Assembly (NCBI RefSeq): GCF_933775445.1
Contig: NC_065874.1
Span: forward strand, 8,203,001 to 8,267,000
Direction of reading: 5' to 3'
From: Argentina anserina
Lineage: Eukaryota > Streptophyta > Magnoliopsida > Rosales > Rosaceae
Length of the DNA: 64,000 nt
The notes beneath the pieces were generated by a model. It saw only the letters and a program-made list of their open reading frames with translations. It was not told where the DNA came from and ran no database searches. Positions 1 to 15,440 of the stretch are shown here, one piece after another (position 1 is the stretch's first letter; every line of letters begins with the position of its first letter). Position numbers and translations under genes: made by a program.

Positions 1-656
1 TTCACGGTGAAAACTCATCTGCACCGCCCATACAAACACCCCAGTTTGCCGGAAAACACCCATCCAAAGATCAAATAGACCCAAAACCCACAAATCTGCC
101 GGAAAAACCCAAAACCCAAAGCCACCGATTTATCCCACAAACACAAATCTACCAACAAACAACAAGCCACAAACCGAATAAAGAAGGATCCGATCAGGAA
201 ACATACCTCAAAAAGCCGATTAACACAAAAACCTCGATGAGTTCACGTTTGGAAGAAAAGGGAGCAGACGAGAGAAAAAGAGAGAGAATGGGAGAATTCA
301 GATTTCGAAAACTTGAATCTGTCGACAATGACAACCATTCTGTCCCTTTCACTCTTTTATAGTAAACTCCATCTCACATCCAGCCCGTTAATCCCTCAAA
401 AGCAATCCTTAACCGTCAGATTTAGAAAACCGTTACTTGCATCCTAACCGTCGACCCAAGGGACGTCGCTCTAGATCTCGTCACGTGGCCTGAGTTATCG
501 AGGCAACGATTCTGTTACACGCCTTAATTACATGCAATAACTGTCTTCTCGGATAACGTCACCCCACGAATTTGAAACGTTCGCGAAACATCCGCCCAAT
601 GCATGTATGACACGTGTTGTCCACAGCACGACTGGCGCTGTCACCAGTCTGCAAAC

Positions 657-976
657 ACTACGCTCAAAGATAGCGATAAGACGTCCTACGCGTAAGAACT
701 TACTACGCTATGACGGACGCACTACGCTCAAAGATAGCGAAAAGACGTCCTACGCGTAAGAACTTACTACGCTATGACGGACGCACTACGCTCAAAGATA
801 GCGAAAAGACGTCCCACGCGTAAGAACTTACTACGCTATGACGGACGCACTACGCTCAAAGATAGTGATAAGACGTCCTACGCGTAAGAACTTACTACGC
901 TATGACGGACGCACTACGCTCAAAGATAGCGAAAAGACGTCCTACGCGTAAGGACTTACTACGCTATGACGGACGC
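657..976 (+). repeat. Five tandem copies of a 64-bp repeat
   Basis: Five head-to-tail units start at 657, 721, 785, 849 and 913, each exactly 64 bp. They differ at only a few positions (gcgataag or gcgaaaag; cctacg or cccacg; one gtgataag; one aaggac). Each unit holds the half-palindromic motifs ctacgcgta and gacggacgc. The array ends abruptly at accacatac. The low divergence suggests recent amplification or homogenisation. Confidence 0.95.
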
Positions 977-1153
977 ACCACATACAGAGAAGCAATCAAG
1001 CGTACTACACAACAAAAACTCGGCATTCCTTAACCGGGGAGTGGGGGGACTACGAGAGGGTCCGCAAGACCCATTGCTGATTATGGCAAGACGCTCAAGT
1101 ATTAACTCCCCAGTCAAGAAATCACCTCCCTAGACTGGGAACTTGGGGGGACT

Positions 1154-1622
1154 TGTTGGCATAGGCTTATGCCCGCCATAATCAGCACAACTATCAGCGC
1201 ATTAAGGCTAATGTATAGCACAGTCTTACAATACTAATAGCAAGTCAGCCGCACTAGCTACACAACGGGCCTCCCCACGGCCCAAACTGACTACGGACGC
1301 GCCCTCACGCGCATCTCAAAGAAGGCTCCAGAGAGCACCTTAATCGGACGTCGTCCCACATCAAACAGTAGGTAAATGATCTGCTTCAACTCAACAATAA
1401 AAGGTCAAGCTCTTGACCTTATAAGGTACGTACGCTGAACTCTCTACTGTAACTCTGCATAAATTACCATCGCCCTAACTTAAGCGTCGGAGAGTTGAAG
1501 ATCACGCCGCCGTGGTCTCTACTTTGACGACGTGTGTTATCTGTGGCAGGAAAGGGGCGAGGAATACGGCGTACTATATCCACGAGGAGTACGGCGTACT
1601 AAATCAAGTGTAATCACAGCAT
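1154..1622 (+). repeat. Probable LTR of the gypsy-like element
   Basis: The block starts with TG directly after a g-rich purine tract and runs to a plausible CA end near 1620. Inside are a TATA-less GC-rich part and the phrases acgtacgctgaactctctactgtaa and cttaagcgtcggag, which resemble the promoter and R region of plant gypsy LTRs. A second LTR would prove it but is not in the window. The 3' end is set only by where copia homology begins. Confidence 0.4.
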
Positions 1623-1629
1623 TAACAAT

Positions 1630-2209
1630 AAGTATGAAATCACATCTTCAATTCCTCCATGGAATAACTTTTTTAAAGAATTTTTACGGTCCTTTATTTC
1701 TTTAGTTATTGTTTCTTTGTGTGAAAAAATATGAATATCCGTGTGTAATTCCTTTAATATATGAACGCACATATCATGACCCAAGTATTTTAGTAAATCG
1801 TGTCAAAGTCCAAATATGTCAAAATCTCATAGGTCAATTTATTTTGACGTTGTTGGATAGGCATAAAAACTTCTCTTATTCGGTTACATCCGCAGTCATT
1901 AGAGATAATGCAAAAGAAGAAGTCAAATGTAATCTCACTTATTCTTTTCACATGAAAAGTCATTGATATAAATATTAAAACGTATAAGGGTTCGATTGTC
2001 TCTTGTTGACTTTGTTACATAAAGTATCAATGAGGTATATAGTTAAGACATAAAAAATAAAATATAAACCCAAATTCTTTAGAGTAATTTGATGGAATTG
2101 CAAAACGATACTTTCATTCCATAAGGTAAGTACATTATGAAACCCAAAGGAGTATAAATGATTTATCCTTATTAACATTATTCGTTATATCCACGGAAAT
2201 AGTATTATT
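1630..2209 (-). mobile_element. Left part of an older inverted copia fragment, interrupted by the younger element
   Basis: Read on the minus strand, this segment matches about 5040-5660 of the complete element in the same window. Shared phrases include the stretch reading atcaaattactctaaagaat and the phrase cgaacccttatacgttttaa. It is therefore a relative of the younger element in opposite orientation. Together with 8376-9884 it makes one continuous piece once the younger insertion and one copy of its TTATT target are removed. No intact reading frame remains and no LTR of its own was found. Confidence 0.85.
2205..2209. repeat. Target site duplication TTATT (left)
   Basis: TTATT directly precedes the TG of the 5' LTR and is repeated right after the 3' LTR at 8371-8375. 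A 5-bp duplication is what integrase of LTR retrotransposons produces. Confidence 0.9.
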
Positions 2210-2420
2210 TGTTGAAGGAAAAACACCATTAGTGTACCTTCGTTAAAGAAAATAAAGGAATAAGTTAATGACGTTTATGGTCAACGGATGTAACGGATCA
2301 ATCACCATTATGTAGCCTTAATTACCATTGTAATTACCATTTATTTCTATTGTAATCTTGACCCCTATATAAAGGGGATTATCAATGAGATGAGTAGACC
2401 ATTCCATTTTCCCTACAACA
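2210..2420 (+). repeat. 5' LTR of the copia element
   Basis: This 211-bp LTR runs from TGTTGAAGG to CCCTACAACA. It differs from the 3' LTR at only four positions by eye (about 98% identity). A TATA-like tatataaa lies near its centre-right (cccctatataaagggg), the likely promoter. The sequence just after the end, cgttatcagcacg, is the probable primer-binding site. Confidence 0.95.
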
Positions 2421-5400
2421 CGTTATCAGCACGTTTGCTTTGAACTGAGTTTTTCAGCCAAAGAAAAATAGGAAAACCCTAGATTCTACGATTTCTGCAT
2501 AAACAAAAGAAATTTACTAGGCACCCAGAAATCTACTCTGGGCACCCATTAGAGATCATCCCATATCGTCGACCTTCGCCAACCGCGCCGACCTTGGCCA
2601 CAACTGATCTGCAGCGAGAACTCAATCCAATCTCGACGACTCCTTCGTCGGCAACCAGCCTCGATCGTCTCCGACGACCCTCAGCCTAGCCACCGCACGA
2701 CAGCGCAACGGCGCAACGTCGGCCCAAAGTTGGGACTCCACCATACTGCCCAGAACTCCAGCCTCTGCATTGTTCCTGGGAACCAATCCCGACGGCGATC
2801 TTCACGGTTGCAAACCCATCACGACTCATTTGATCTACCACTGCGAGCTCAAACCAAGGAGTACCCATCATGACGGCAGAACCTTTGGAGCATTGCCTAC
2901 GCCGTCACAAATGTTGGCACATATCTGGCTGCCTTATGTCGTCGTTGCTCCGACGATGGTCCAACGCCTATACTCTTGGTCGGTGCACCCTTCACAGCTG
3001 CCTTTTCCGGCCACACGTGGTTGCCTCGACAACGCCACCGCAGGATGTGGCTTGACCCGGATCTGTCGATCCGCGCACCCAACCCGGATTCGGCCCAGAT
3101 CCAACCCATGAAAAAAGGTATATTATTCATGGTAAATTGAAATTTACCATTTATGGTAAAAATCTATAAAAAACGGATAGTAATTTTAATTTAATATTTA
3201 TAGTTTTATTTCACACTATAAAATTTACATTTATAGTAAATTAAATTAAATATATATATGATTAAATGTGACCTAATCATATAATTCTAATTGTTTTGTA
3301 TGTAACGTATCACTTACACTACGACGATTAATGCGAGAAATGTGATTATCCAATCGACAATGAAGCAATGTGGAATTATGAGATCGAGACTCATTTGATA
3401 TGCAGTTTATTTGGCAAACTTACAAGTAAGATCAAAATTAGTGTTGCCGCTTTTATTAAATTTTATTCATATAAATGAAATTATATATGTTACGTGAGTA
3501 AAGTAGTCTCTAAATATCGTGACATGTTATATGCTATGCAAATTTAAATTTATTTTTGATTACTTAGCATGTAATTACATCGTAATGTTATGATTTACGT
3601 TTTACGCATTATATTTATACATGGTCTTTGGCCCGAGTGTACTAATTGTCTTAGCCTTGTATATTATGTAACCATGTTACATGCTATGCTTATTATTAAA
3701 ATTTAATTACTTAGCATGTCATTCAATCGTGATGCTATGATTTAAATTTTTAAGGATTATATATTTATACATGGTCATTGGCATGTATCATGAATACGAT
3801 AATTGCCTAAGTTTTGTAAATTACTTAATCATGTTAAATGATATGCTCTATTTGTTGCATATGCTATGTTTATATAATTTTTAATTATGTTATTTAGCAT
3901 ATTATATGAGCATTGCCATGATAACGAAATTTCATGAGAATTTTATAATTCAAAAACAAAGAGATGACAAACATATTCTTGTGATAAAGTATTTTCATGA
4001 AGTATCGAAAAATACGACCATTTCAATTCTTGGTCTTGCAATCCGATTTGTATTTCTTGGAAATTAATTATATTATATATCTTTACTGTGATAAAGCATC
4101 TTCACAAGCTCCAAAGTGACCATAATATATTTTGGTATGTTTAATTTTCGTGTAAGTCTATTTAGACTTTTAGACTGCGAAGCTAATAAGTCTCGTACTC
4201 TATTTACAGTTGGTTAAACCAACACAACATATATTGGACTCTAAAAAATTTGAGTACCAACCTTCCCTACAAGCCAACCAAGGCTCAACCATGATCGAAT
4301 TATACAAACATGTTTCCTTGCACGTAACTTGGAAGCATATTTAAAATCTTGAATGACAAAGAAATGTCTCTCAAAACAAAGAAATGTATTTTAGAAAGGA
4401 AAAAGAGAGAATAATTCTCAGAACGAACTATGGATAATAATGAAGAAATAACCCTAAAGCAAAGGGCAAATATTATGAACATGTAGATTCATACAAATCG
4501 ATTCATGGCAATTATAACAATGTACCGTTTGAAAAATGCATATGGGATTTGATATGAGCAATGGAATACCCTCTTACAAAAAAAGTATAGAATAATGAGA
4601 GTATGACAATTTGAAAAAGTATATTTAATATCAAACTACGAGGAGAAACCTCCTCAATTTTAAGAGCGACATAAATTTATGTCAATTCAAAATGTTTCAG
4701 ACTTCGATTACAGTCTGTCACTAATTTTCCAAGATATAATTGTAAGCTATTATATATGCCTAAACTTTCGGTATTGAAGTGTTTTTGGATTGGATAAGAC
4801 CTTGATCCAATCGTTGATATACAACCAAAGTTATGAATTTTTCTCAATGAATTGAGAATATTCGAATATTAATCGAGATATACACGGTTTGAATTTAGGT
4901 TTCGTTTTTTTATTTGACTTTGCGAAGTAACGCATAAAGTAAAGCAACTTCACAAAATATTAGTGTGACATGAATAACTGAATGCAAAGAACTGCATCAT
5001 GCGATCCCCACAGTAATAGTACTGAAGAATAATCGTACTATATCCGTGGATATAAATAATAATATTAATAATGATCGCTAATATATAATCCTTCGGGATT
5101 CAAAATATACATGCATTATGATATGGAGATATCGTTTTACGATTCTATCAAATTACTCTAAAGAATTTGGGTTTATATTCCATTTTCATGTCTTACTTAT
5201 ATACTTCATTGGCATTTTAGGTAAACAAGGGTCAACATGAGATAATCGAACCCTTATACGTTTTAAATATTTATGTCAACGACTTTTTCATGTAAAATGA
5301 ATAAGTGAGATTACAGTTTACTTCTTTTGCACTATCTCTAATGAATGTGGATTTAACCGAGTATTACAGAAGTTCATATGTCTATTTAGCAAGTATATAT

Positions 5401-8159
5401 GAAACTGCTTAATAAATCCAACAACGTCAAAAGAAATTGACCTTGAGGATTTTGGCATATTTGGGCTTTGACATGATTTACTGGGATACCCAGGTCGTGC
5501 TATATGTGTTCGTATATGAAAGGAGTTACACCAGGACACTCATATTTTTTTTGGATAAAATAGAAGTAAGAACTAAGGAAACAAAGTACTGTCAAAATCC
5601 TTAAATTTATTTTTATAGAGGAATTGAAGATGTAATTTCATCCCCAGATTTCGTCGCTTCCCTAAGACGGAACAAAGATATTTTGATGCATAAGTATATG
5701 CACTAACATCATATTATGCTTCTTATATCCATTGTGATTAGGTATGTAAAACTAATCATTCCAATCTTATAAATTTCTTAAAGAAATTGGGATTGAGATC
5801 ATCCTATGCAAAGGACATGTATTCTCACTGTGTTCAAGGATTGAATCCAACGATAATTATGTGGATTAATTCAACCAACTTGCGGACACTTTAAATAATT
5901 TATGGTGTTGGTTGATGTGTCGACACGCTGGTCACGTGTCATCACATCATTCACTATTAAATCTAATGTTACTTATGCTAGTTACAAACCCACTTGGTCT
6001 CACGGAAAAGGACTAAAATACTAGTCTTGATATTGGTAAATGGTAATACGCACCAATCTTTCTGTTTAGGGTAATATAATTTTTGCATAAACAACTTATT
6101 ACTCACTAGTTTTTGGCTATCACCTTAATCATTGTAAAAGGAATTACAATCGATAACATCGAAGAATCGAAATACTTGAGCTCGCCAGGATTGACACGGA
6201 TCTAGAATCCTTGAGCTTAACTAGATTAACCTAGGTGCCAAATTGTGATGCCACATCGCATAATGGTGAAGCCAACCAATGTGAGTAAATGTTCTTATTG
6301 GAGACGAGCATCCAGATAGTCCGCTATATAGCAACTTTGACAAGCGATCTCTTTTTCCGCTAGATATGTGGAATATCACTTTGATAAGACAGTCTTCCCG
6401 TCGTTAGGGGGAGATAAGAACAAAGAATGTTCAAGTGGAACGACATGAATTGTCGTGGTTTGTCCCCACTGTGTCTCATCTTGATCCCCATTATTGCACA
6501 AAGTGATGAGATCACATATATTAGCTGCAAATATGCTTGCAAGGTTCAATGTCCTAACAAGAGGACATGACGCCACCCAAAAAGGAATTGGGCATTGCGT
6601 TGCCACCATAGATGATGGTATGTTGGCACCATAAGTGGCATAAATGGTGTCATAGGCCGTGGCTCTCCAAAGAAGAGGGGGAGATCACCTTATGTTCGAT
6701 ATATACTCGATTAAAGGAAGAAAGCGAGTTTGGCACAATTGGATCCATTAATCCATAATCTCAAATCCGCCTCATAAGAATTCCTGGATTTTGGTTATCA
6801 CTGGGGGACGCCTCAGATGTTAGAACAAATCCTTGAATATATAGAGATCTCTACCAAATACAAACCACATGAGGATGTAGGATATTGAGTCTTCATATCG
6901 AACCATACTTCGTTGAGAAATAACAACGTAGTAATTTTGGCCCAATGGAAAGAAGCGATCCAGCATGAACTAAAGTTCACTAACAAAGAGATAGGTATTT
7001 GGGCAGGTGAAGCCGACACCACAAGTGTAAACCCGATCATATATCTTTGTTAGGATGCGTATGAGAATTAAGAATATAAACTCACCTTATGGCGCAAGGT
7101 CTCTCACAAACGCACTGGAATCGACTACGAGGAAATATTCTTTTGTAATGAACCATAAAGAGATATTCTCGTAATGGAAGTCATTGCACTCCACTACCTT
7201 ATCAGTTTGGTAGTTTCCGAAAAACTGACAAATGCAGCTTATGAATGTTGAAATAAGGTATCTCTATGGGGATTGAAATTAATAGATATACATGAAAGTC
7301 ATAGAACAAACTTTATGCACCCAAGAAATGGTTCTAGATCACGTAGCGTTACAAAAGAAATTGAAACGTTAACGAAGTAAAATACTTGAATATGAATAGG
7401 GATCAAATGTGTTATGTCATTGCGTATTCAATATGGATTTGTAGAGTCTTTTGATGAACTAAAAACATGTCGCCATTACAAATCCTAAGTCAAGAATGAA
7501 AAAGATCATTGGGAAGACACAGTCTCAAAATGGATCTTGAGGACTGTAATATTGATGATTAAACCATCAATCGGCATTTAAGCACTCTAAAGGTTAAAAT
7601 TGAGGCTTCCATAGCTCTCATGATCAGTCGAAGTCTTTAAAGATAGATCCGTTTTTGTCTAAATGAAAGATGACGAATAAGTGTCAGGAAATGAGATTCC
7701 ATATACAAGTGAAAAGACGCATTATTGCACTTAATACAATATACTTGACTCGACCTCTCATTCGTTGTATAGCTTAGCGCCCACGCAACAACAATACCTA
7801 AAGGTATATGTTTATAGTCCCTATAAAAAAAAAAAAAAGAGAAAACGACATTATTAGAATGAATTATATTCATGTCGTTACACATTTGGCATAAAGAAAC
7901 ATGTACCAAAGAAGATGCATCATTAAATATGCAAAAGTTATCAAAACTCCCATGATTAATGTAAAGATCAGGGGGAGGTGCAGACATCAGGGGGAGTCTA
8001 GCACATATATATTAATCTTAAATGTAATAGGTGCGTTGTGCTCTTTTCTCCTTCGACCAAAGTTTTATTTTCTCCCATTGGGTTTTGTTACTTGGCAAGG
8101 TTTTTAATGAGGCAACATCTTATGCACCATTATATCTTTAAACTCGGCACAAGGGGGAG

Positions 8160-8370
8160 TGTTGAAGGAAAAACACCATTAGTGTGCCTTCGTTAAAGCA
8201 AATAAAGGAATAAGTTAATGACGTTTATGGTCAACGGATGTAACGGATCAATCACCATTATGTAGCCTTAATTACCATTGTAATTATCATTTATTTCTAT
8301 TGTAATCTTGACCCCTATATAAAGGGGATTATCAATGACATGAGTAGACCATTCCATTTTCCCTACAACA
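8160..8370 (+). repeat. 3' LTR of the copia element
   Basis: This is the 211-bp partner of the 5' LTR. It is preceded by the purine tract aagggggag and followed by the TTATT target duplication at 8371-8375. It carries the same cccctatataaagggg core. Confidence 0.95.
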
Positions 8371-8375
8371 TTATT

Positions 8376-9884
8376 GTTCTTTATTACTATTATTGTGGGT
8401 TTCACATGATGCATTTCTTTGCATTCAGTTCTTCATATCGTATGAATATTTTGTGAAGTTGCTTTACTTTATGTGGTACTTCGCAAAATAAAAATATTGA
8501 AAATCGAACCATGTATATGTTCATTAATATTCAAATAATCTTAATTCATAAAAAATCACAACCTTGGTTGTACGTCAACGATTGCATCAACGTCTTGTCC
8601 AATCCAAAAACACTTCCATACCAAAGTCTAATTAGATTTTAGGCATATATAACAACCGTTACAATTATATCTTGGAAAATTAAGGGCAGGCAATAATCAA
8701 ATTTTGGAACCTCATTGATTTAGCTAGATTCTTATCGTTGTTTTGATTTTTTTAAGTCATGTTGGTCAATATTGAATATGCTTTTTCTAATCGTCGTACT
8801 CATTATTCTATACTCATTTTTGTAATAGAGTGCTCCATTTCTCATGTCATATTGATACCCCCTATGTCTTTTTCACAAGTACATAATTATTTATTGTCAT
8901 TGATCAGTTTGTATGAAACTACATGTTCATAATATTTACCTTTTTACTTTAGGGTTATTGCTATATTATTATGTAAAATCCTAAAATAAATTTTGTCTTG
9001 AGAGACTTTACGTTGTCATTTAAGACATTTTAAGTATGATTGCAAGCCACGTGCATAAACATGTTTGCATAATTCAATCATTCTTGAGCCTTGGCGGGCT
9101 TATAGGGGAGGTTCGTACTCAAATTCTTCAGAGTCCAATATATGTTATACGTGCTGGTTTAACCAACTGTAGATATATAAAGTACGACACTTATTAATTT
9201 TGCCGTCTAAAACTCTAAATAGACATACACAAATTAAACAAGATACATTATGGTCACTTTGAAGTTTTGAAGTTGCATTATCACACTAAAGACATAAAAG
9301 TTAATAAATTTCTAAGAAATACAAATCGGGATTGCAAGACAAGAAATTACGATGGTCATATTTTTTGTTGCTTCTTGAAAATACTTGATCACAATGTTTA
9401 TCAATTTTCATATATTGCTCATGAAATTTCATCATCATGGCTATGTTGATTTCATATAACATGCTAGATAAAATAATTATAAAAATTATATAGACATAGC
9501 ATGTGCAACAAGTAGATCATAACATCTAACATGGTTGAGTAGTTTACAAAACTAAGGCAATTATTGTACTCACAATGCATGCCAAAGACCATATATAAAT
9601 ATAATGCTTAAAATGTAAATCATAGCATGACGATTCAAATACATGCTAATCAATCAAATTTATAAATAAATTTAAATATGCATGGCATATAACATGTCAC
9701 AATATTCAGAGACTACTTTGTTCACATAACATGTATATTTTTATGTATATGAATGAAATTTAATGACAGTGACAACATGAATATAGATCTTACTCATAAG
9801 TTTGTCAAATAAGCTGCATATTAAGCGATTTTTAATCTCATAATTCCATGTCACTCATCACATTTTTATTAATAAATCACTGTG
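8376..9884 (-). mobile_element. Right part of the older inverted copia fragment
   Basis: On the minus strand this stretch matches about 3325-5035 of the younger element. Shared phrases include gtaaagcaacttcacaaaat and cagttggttaaacca, and the phrase ttgatatgcagtttatttg is similar. Divergence is clearly greater than between the LTRs of the younger element. Homology stops near 9884, where unrelated sequence begins. The fragment lacks both LTRs and any intact frame. Confidence 0.85.
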
Positions 9885-11454
9885 AGGGGGTTATTTTGAT
9901 TTAGGAGGTAACTAGGCCAAAATTAAGTCAATAACTTACAGAATTGAATTAGTTTTGTGCGTGATTCAAACTAACAGAACTTTGCAGAATAAGCTTGGGT
10001 GAGAGCTGAAAACGCACCGCGATGGAAGAATTGGGTAAATTTTGAAGGGTTGGTTTTTGAAAGCAAATATGGGTTTTAGGATGAGGTTCTTGAGGGGAAA
10101 TTGCTAAGAAAACTCACAGTTTGAAGGCATGAGTCCATTAATGCTTAGCCTAGGTTTTTGCTTGATGGAATTGGATTATCGCTCCAATCCAAACTCTCTC
10201 TTTTTATAGGCTCACAATTGAGGTGCAGGGTGAGTGAAAACTCTCTAATCTTCTGGACAAAACAATCTTTCTTCACTCCTAATACATGCATTGAAAACAG
10301 GGAAAAGATGGTTTGCTTAGGGTGGCTCTTCAAGCTTGCTTAAGATGGTTCCTTTAGGAATTTGAGATTTGTTGTGGTGGTTGTTGTTGGGTCGTCATGG
10401 CACTACACTCGACATCTGGAAACTTGGAATGCAAGATTGGAAGAAGATATGAAATTGGGGATTCATGATTTCAAAGAAATGGAGAATACTTTGGACTAGT
10501 TTGAAAGCTTGTTGCAACGCAAACAAAGTGATAACCACGGGGGATTGAAGGTTGATGTTGGGTAAGTGATTGCTACATGGATGGAGATGCTGGGTATTTG
10601 AGAGGTGCGGGGAAAAATAGACTTGGAGTGCGTGTAAATTGGAACAGATGTTAGAAAGAATGGTCTGGGCATTTTTTTAGAGGAGAATGATGTTGGGCTT
10701 TTGGTCTTAACTTCAATGTTAATATCTAAGAGGAGGAGGCCCGATTCTTTTATTGCCGCCATACTTTCACTGATTTTCACCGTTGGACTTGAATTTCGGG
10801 CCCAATACCAAAACTATCAACGATGATAAATCAATAAATGAGTGTTCATGCGTTTTTGTAACCTTCCACACCATGCCTACTACTACGAGTCCCAATGATA
10901 CATCAATGCGGCTTGAGTCCACATAATAAACATTTGTTGAGTTATTGTCTTTATGAGGCGCACCAGGCCCTTTCTTAAAACGCTGGTTGGCCTACATTTA
11001 TTGCCCATAAATATAAGCAGGGAGAGGAAAGGTGGGGATGAAATGAAATTTGGGGGAACTGGGTTTGAGAAATGTGTTATTTGTTTTTAGCTAATTGCTG
11101 TTATTCAAGCCGTTAAATTGAACTTCTCAAAAAAAATATCGTTAAATTGAAAGTTAAGGACCTAAGGTTCAATACAAGTTGAGAGAAGATCAGGAGGTGT
11201 TGTAGAGGTTCCTCTGAAGGAGAAGTACTATATTATAGTGCAGTACACAGCTACATAGCCAAATAATCTGAGCTCATACAGATCAAATTTTCATTATTTC
11301 AAGCAGAACTATGTCATGTCCAAATCTCACTTTGTTTAAAAAAGAAGAGAAAAAGAAATACAGAGATCAATTTTGTATAACTACTCTTCAGCCGATTACA
11401 TAGCAAGCAGTAACGGCTAGAAAATTGTGGTGGAACTCAACTACCCATTGATCC
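9885..11454. other. Intergenic stretch with no recognised gene
   Basis: This lies between the copia fragment and the 3' end of the GAPDH gene. Short open frames occur on both strands at 10145-10343 and 10496-10780 but overlap each other and have no recognisable motif. About 11160-11454 is likely the 3' UTR and downstream region of the GAPDH gene. Confidence 0.6.
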
Positions 11455-15248
<3,794 letters not shown>

Positions 15249-15380
15249 TTCTGATTAGAATCAAAGGCTCTCTCTCTCTCTCTAAATATACGAGCTTGAA
15301 TGAAATGAAAAACCCTAAAAAGCCGAAAGCTTTAAAAAAGCAACTTTTGGAGACTGCGAACAGCTGCCTACCAGAAAACC

Positions 15381-15425
<45 letters not shown>

Positions 15426-15440
15426 ATTTCCGATTTTTTT
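15249..15440 (-). promoter_or_regulatory. GAPDH 5' leader and CT-rich upstream region
   Basis: Upstream of the GAPDH start codon are two pyrimidine/purine runs, (CT)n at about 15269-15283 and a longer one at 15383-15424. On the coding strand these are (GA)n, a common feature of plant core promoters and 5' UTRs. No clear TATA box was identified. Confidence 0.5.

Larger units (their letters stand above)
1..1630 (+). mobile_element. 3' part of a Ty3/gypsy (Tat-like) LTR retrotransposon
   Basis: The element is cut by the left edge of the window. Seen: a non-coding stretch (1-656), five 64-bp tandem repeats (657-976), a purine-rich tract ending in a run of G at about 1145-1150, and then a block that starts TGTTGGCATAGG at 1154. 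That order (tandem repeats, polypurine tract, 3' LTR starting TG) is typical of the 3' untranslated part of Tat-type gypsy elements, and the phrase cttaagcgtcggag at about 1480-1493 resembles the R region of such LTRs. The LTR probably ends near 1620, just before copia-derived sequence begins. No gag or pol is visible and the 5' LTR lies outside the window, so family and exact end are inferred. A splice-donor-like ggtatg on the minus strand near 208 leaves open that 1-360 derives from a gene leader. Confidence 0.45.
2210..8370 (+). mobile_element. Ty1/copia-type LTR retrotransposon, complete in structure, coding region dead
   Basis: The element is 6161 bp with 211-bp LTRs (TGTTGAAGG to CTACAACA) and TTATT duplications. 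A primer-binding-like cgttatcagcacg follows the 5' LTR and a purine tract (aagggggag) precedes the 3' LTR. No long frame survives, but reverse transcriptase remnants can be read. LMAQGLSQ and RTGIDYEEIF lie in neighbouring frames at about 7087-7140 (compare copia VAQGFSQRPGIDYEE), and EVIALHYLISLVVSEKL lies at 7174-7230 (compare copia TFRYLISLAVSEKL). Those motifs and the LTR layout place it in Ty1/copia. The leader at about 2520-3115 is GC-rich, unlike the AT-rich rest. It inserted into an inverted older relative. Confidence 0.9.

Noticed and set aside
657..976. Regular repeats resembling a CRISPR array
   Set aside because: Units are contiguous 64-bp tandem copies with no unique spacers, in a plant nuclear genome beside a retroelement LTR.
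2686..3130. Frames of 61-113 codons on both strands in the copia leader
   Set aside because: GC-rich sequence opens frames in several phases at once; none resembles Gag.
10145..10780. Open frames on both strands upstream of the GAPDH 3' end
   Set aside because: They overlap on opposite strands, have no domain, no splice continuation and low-complexity composition.
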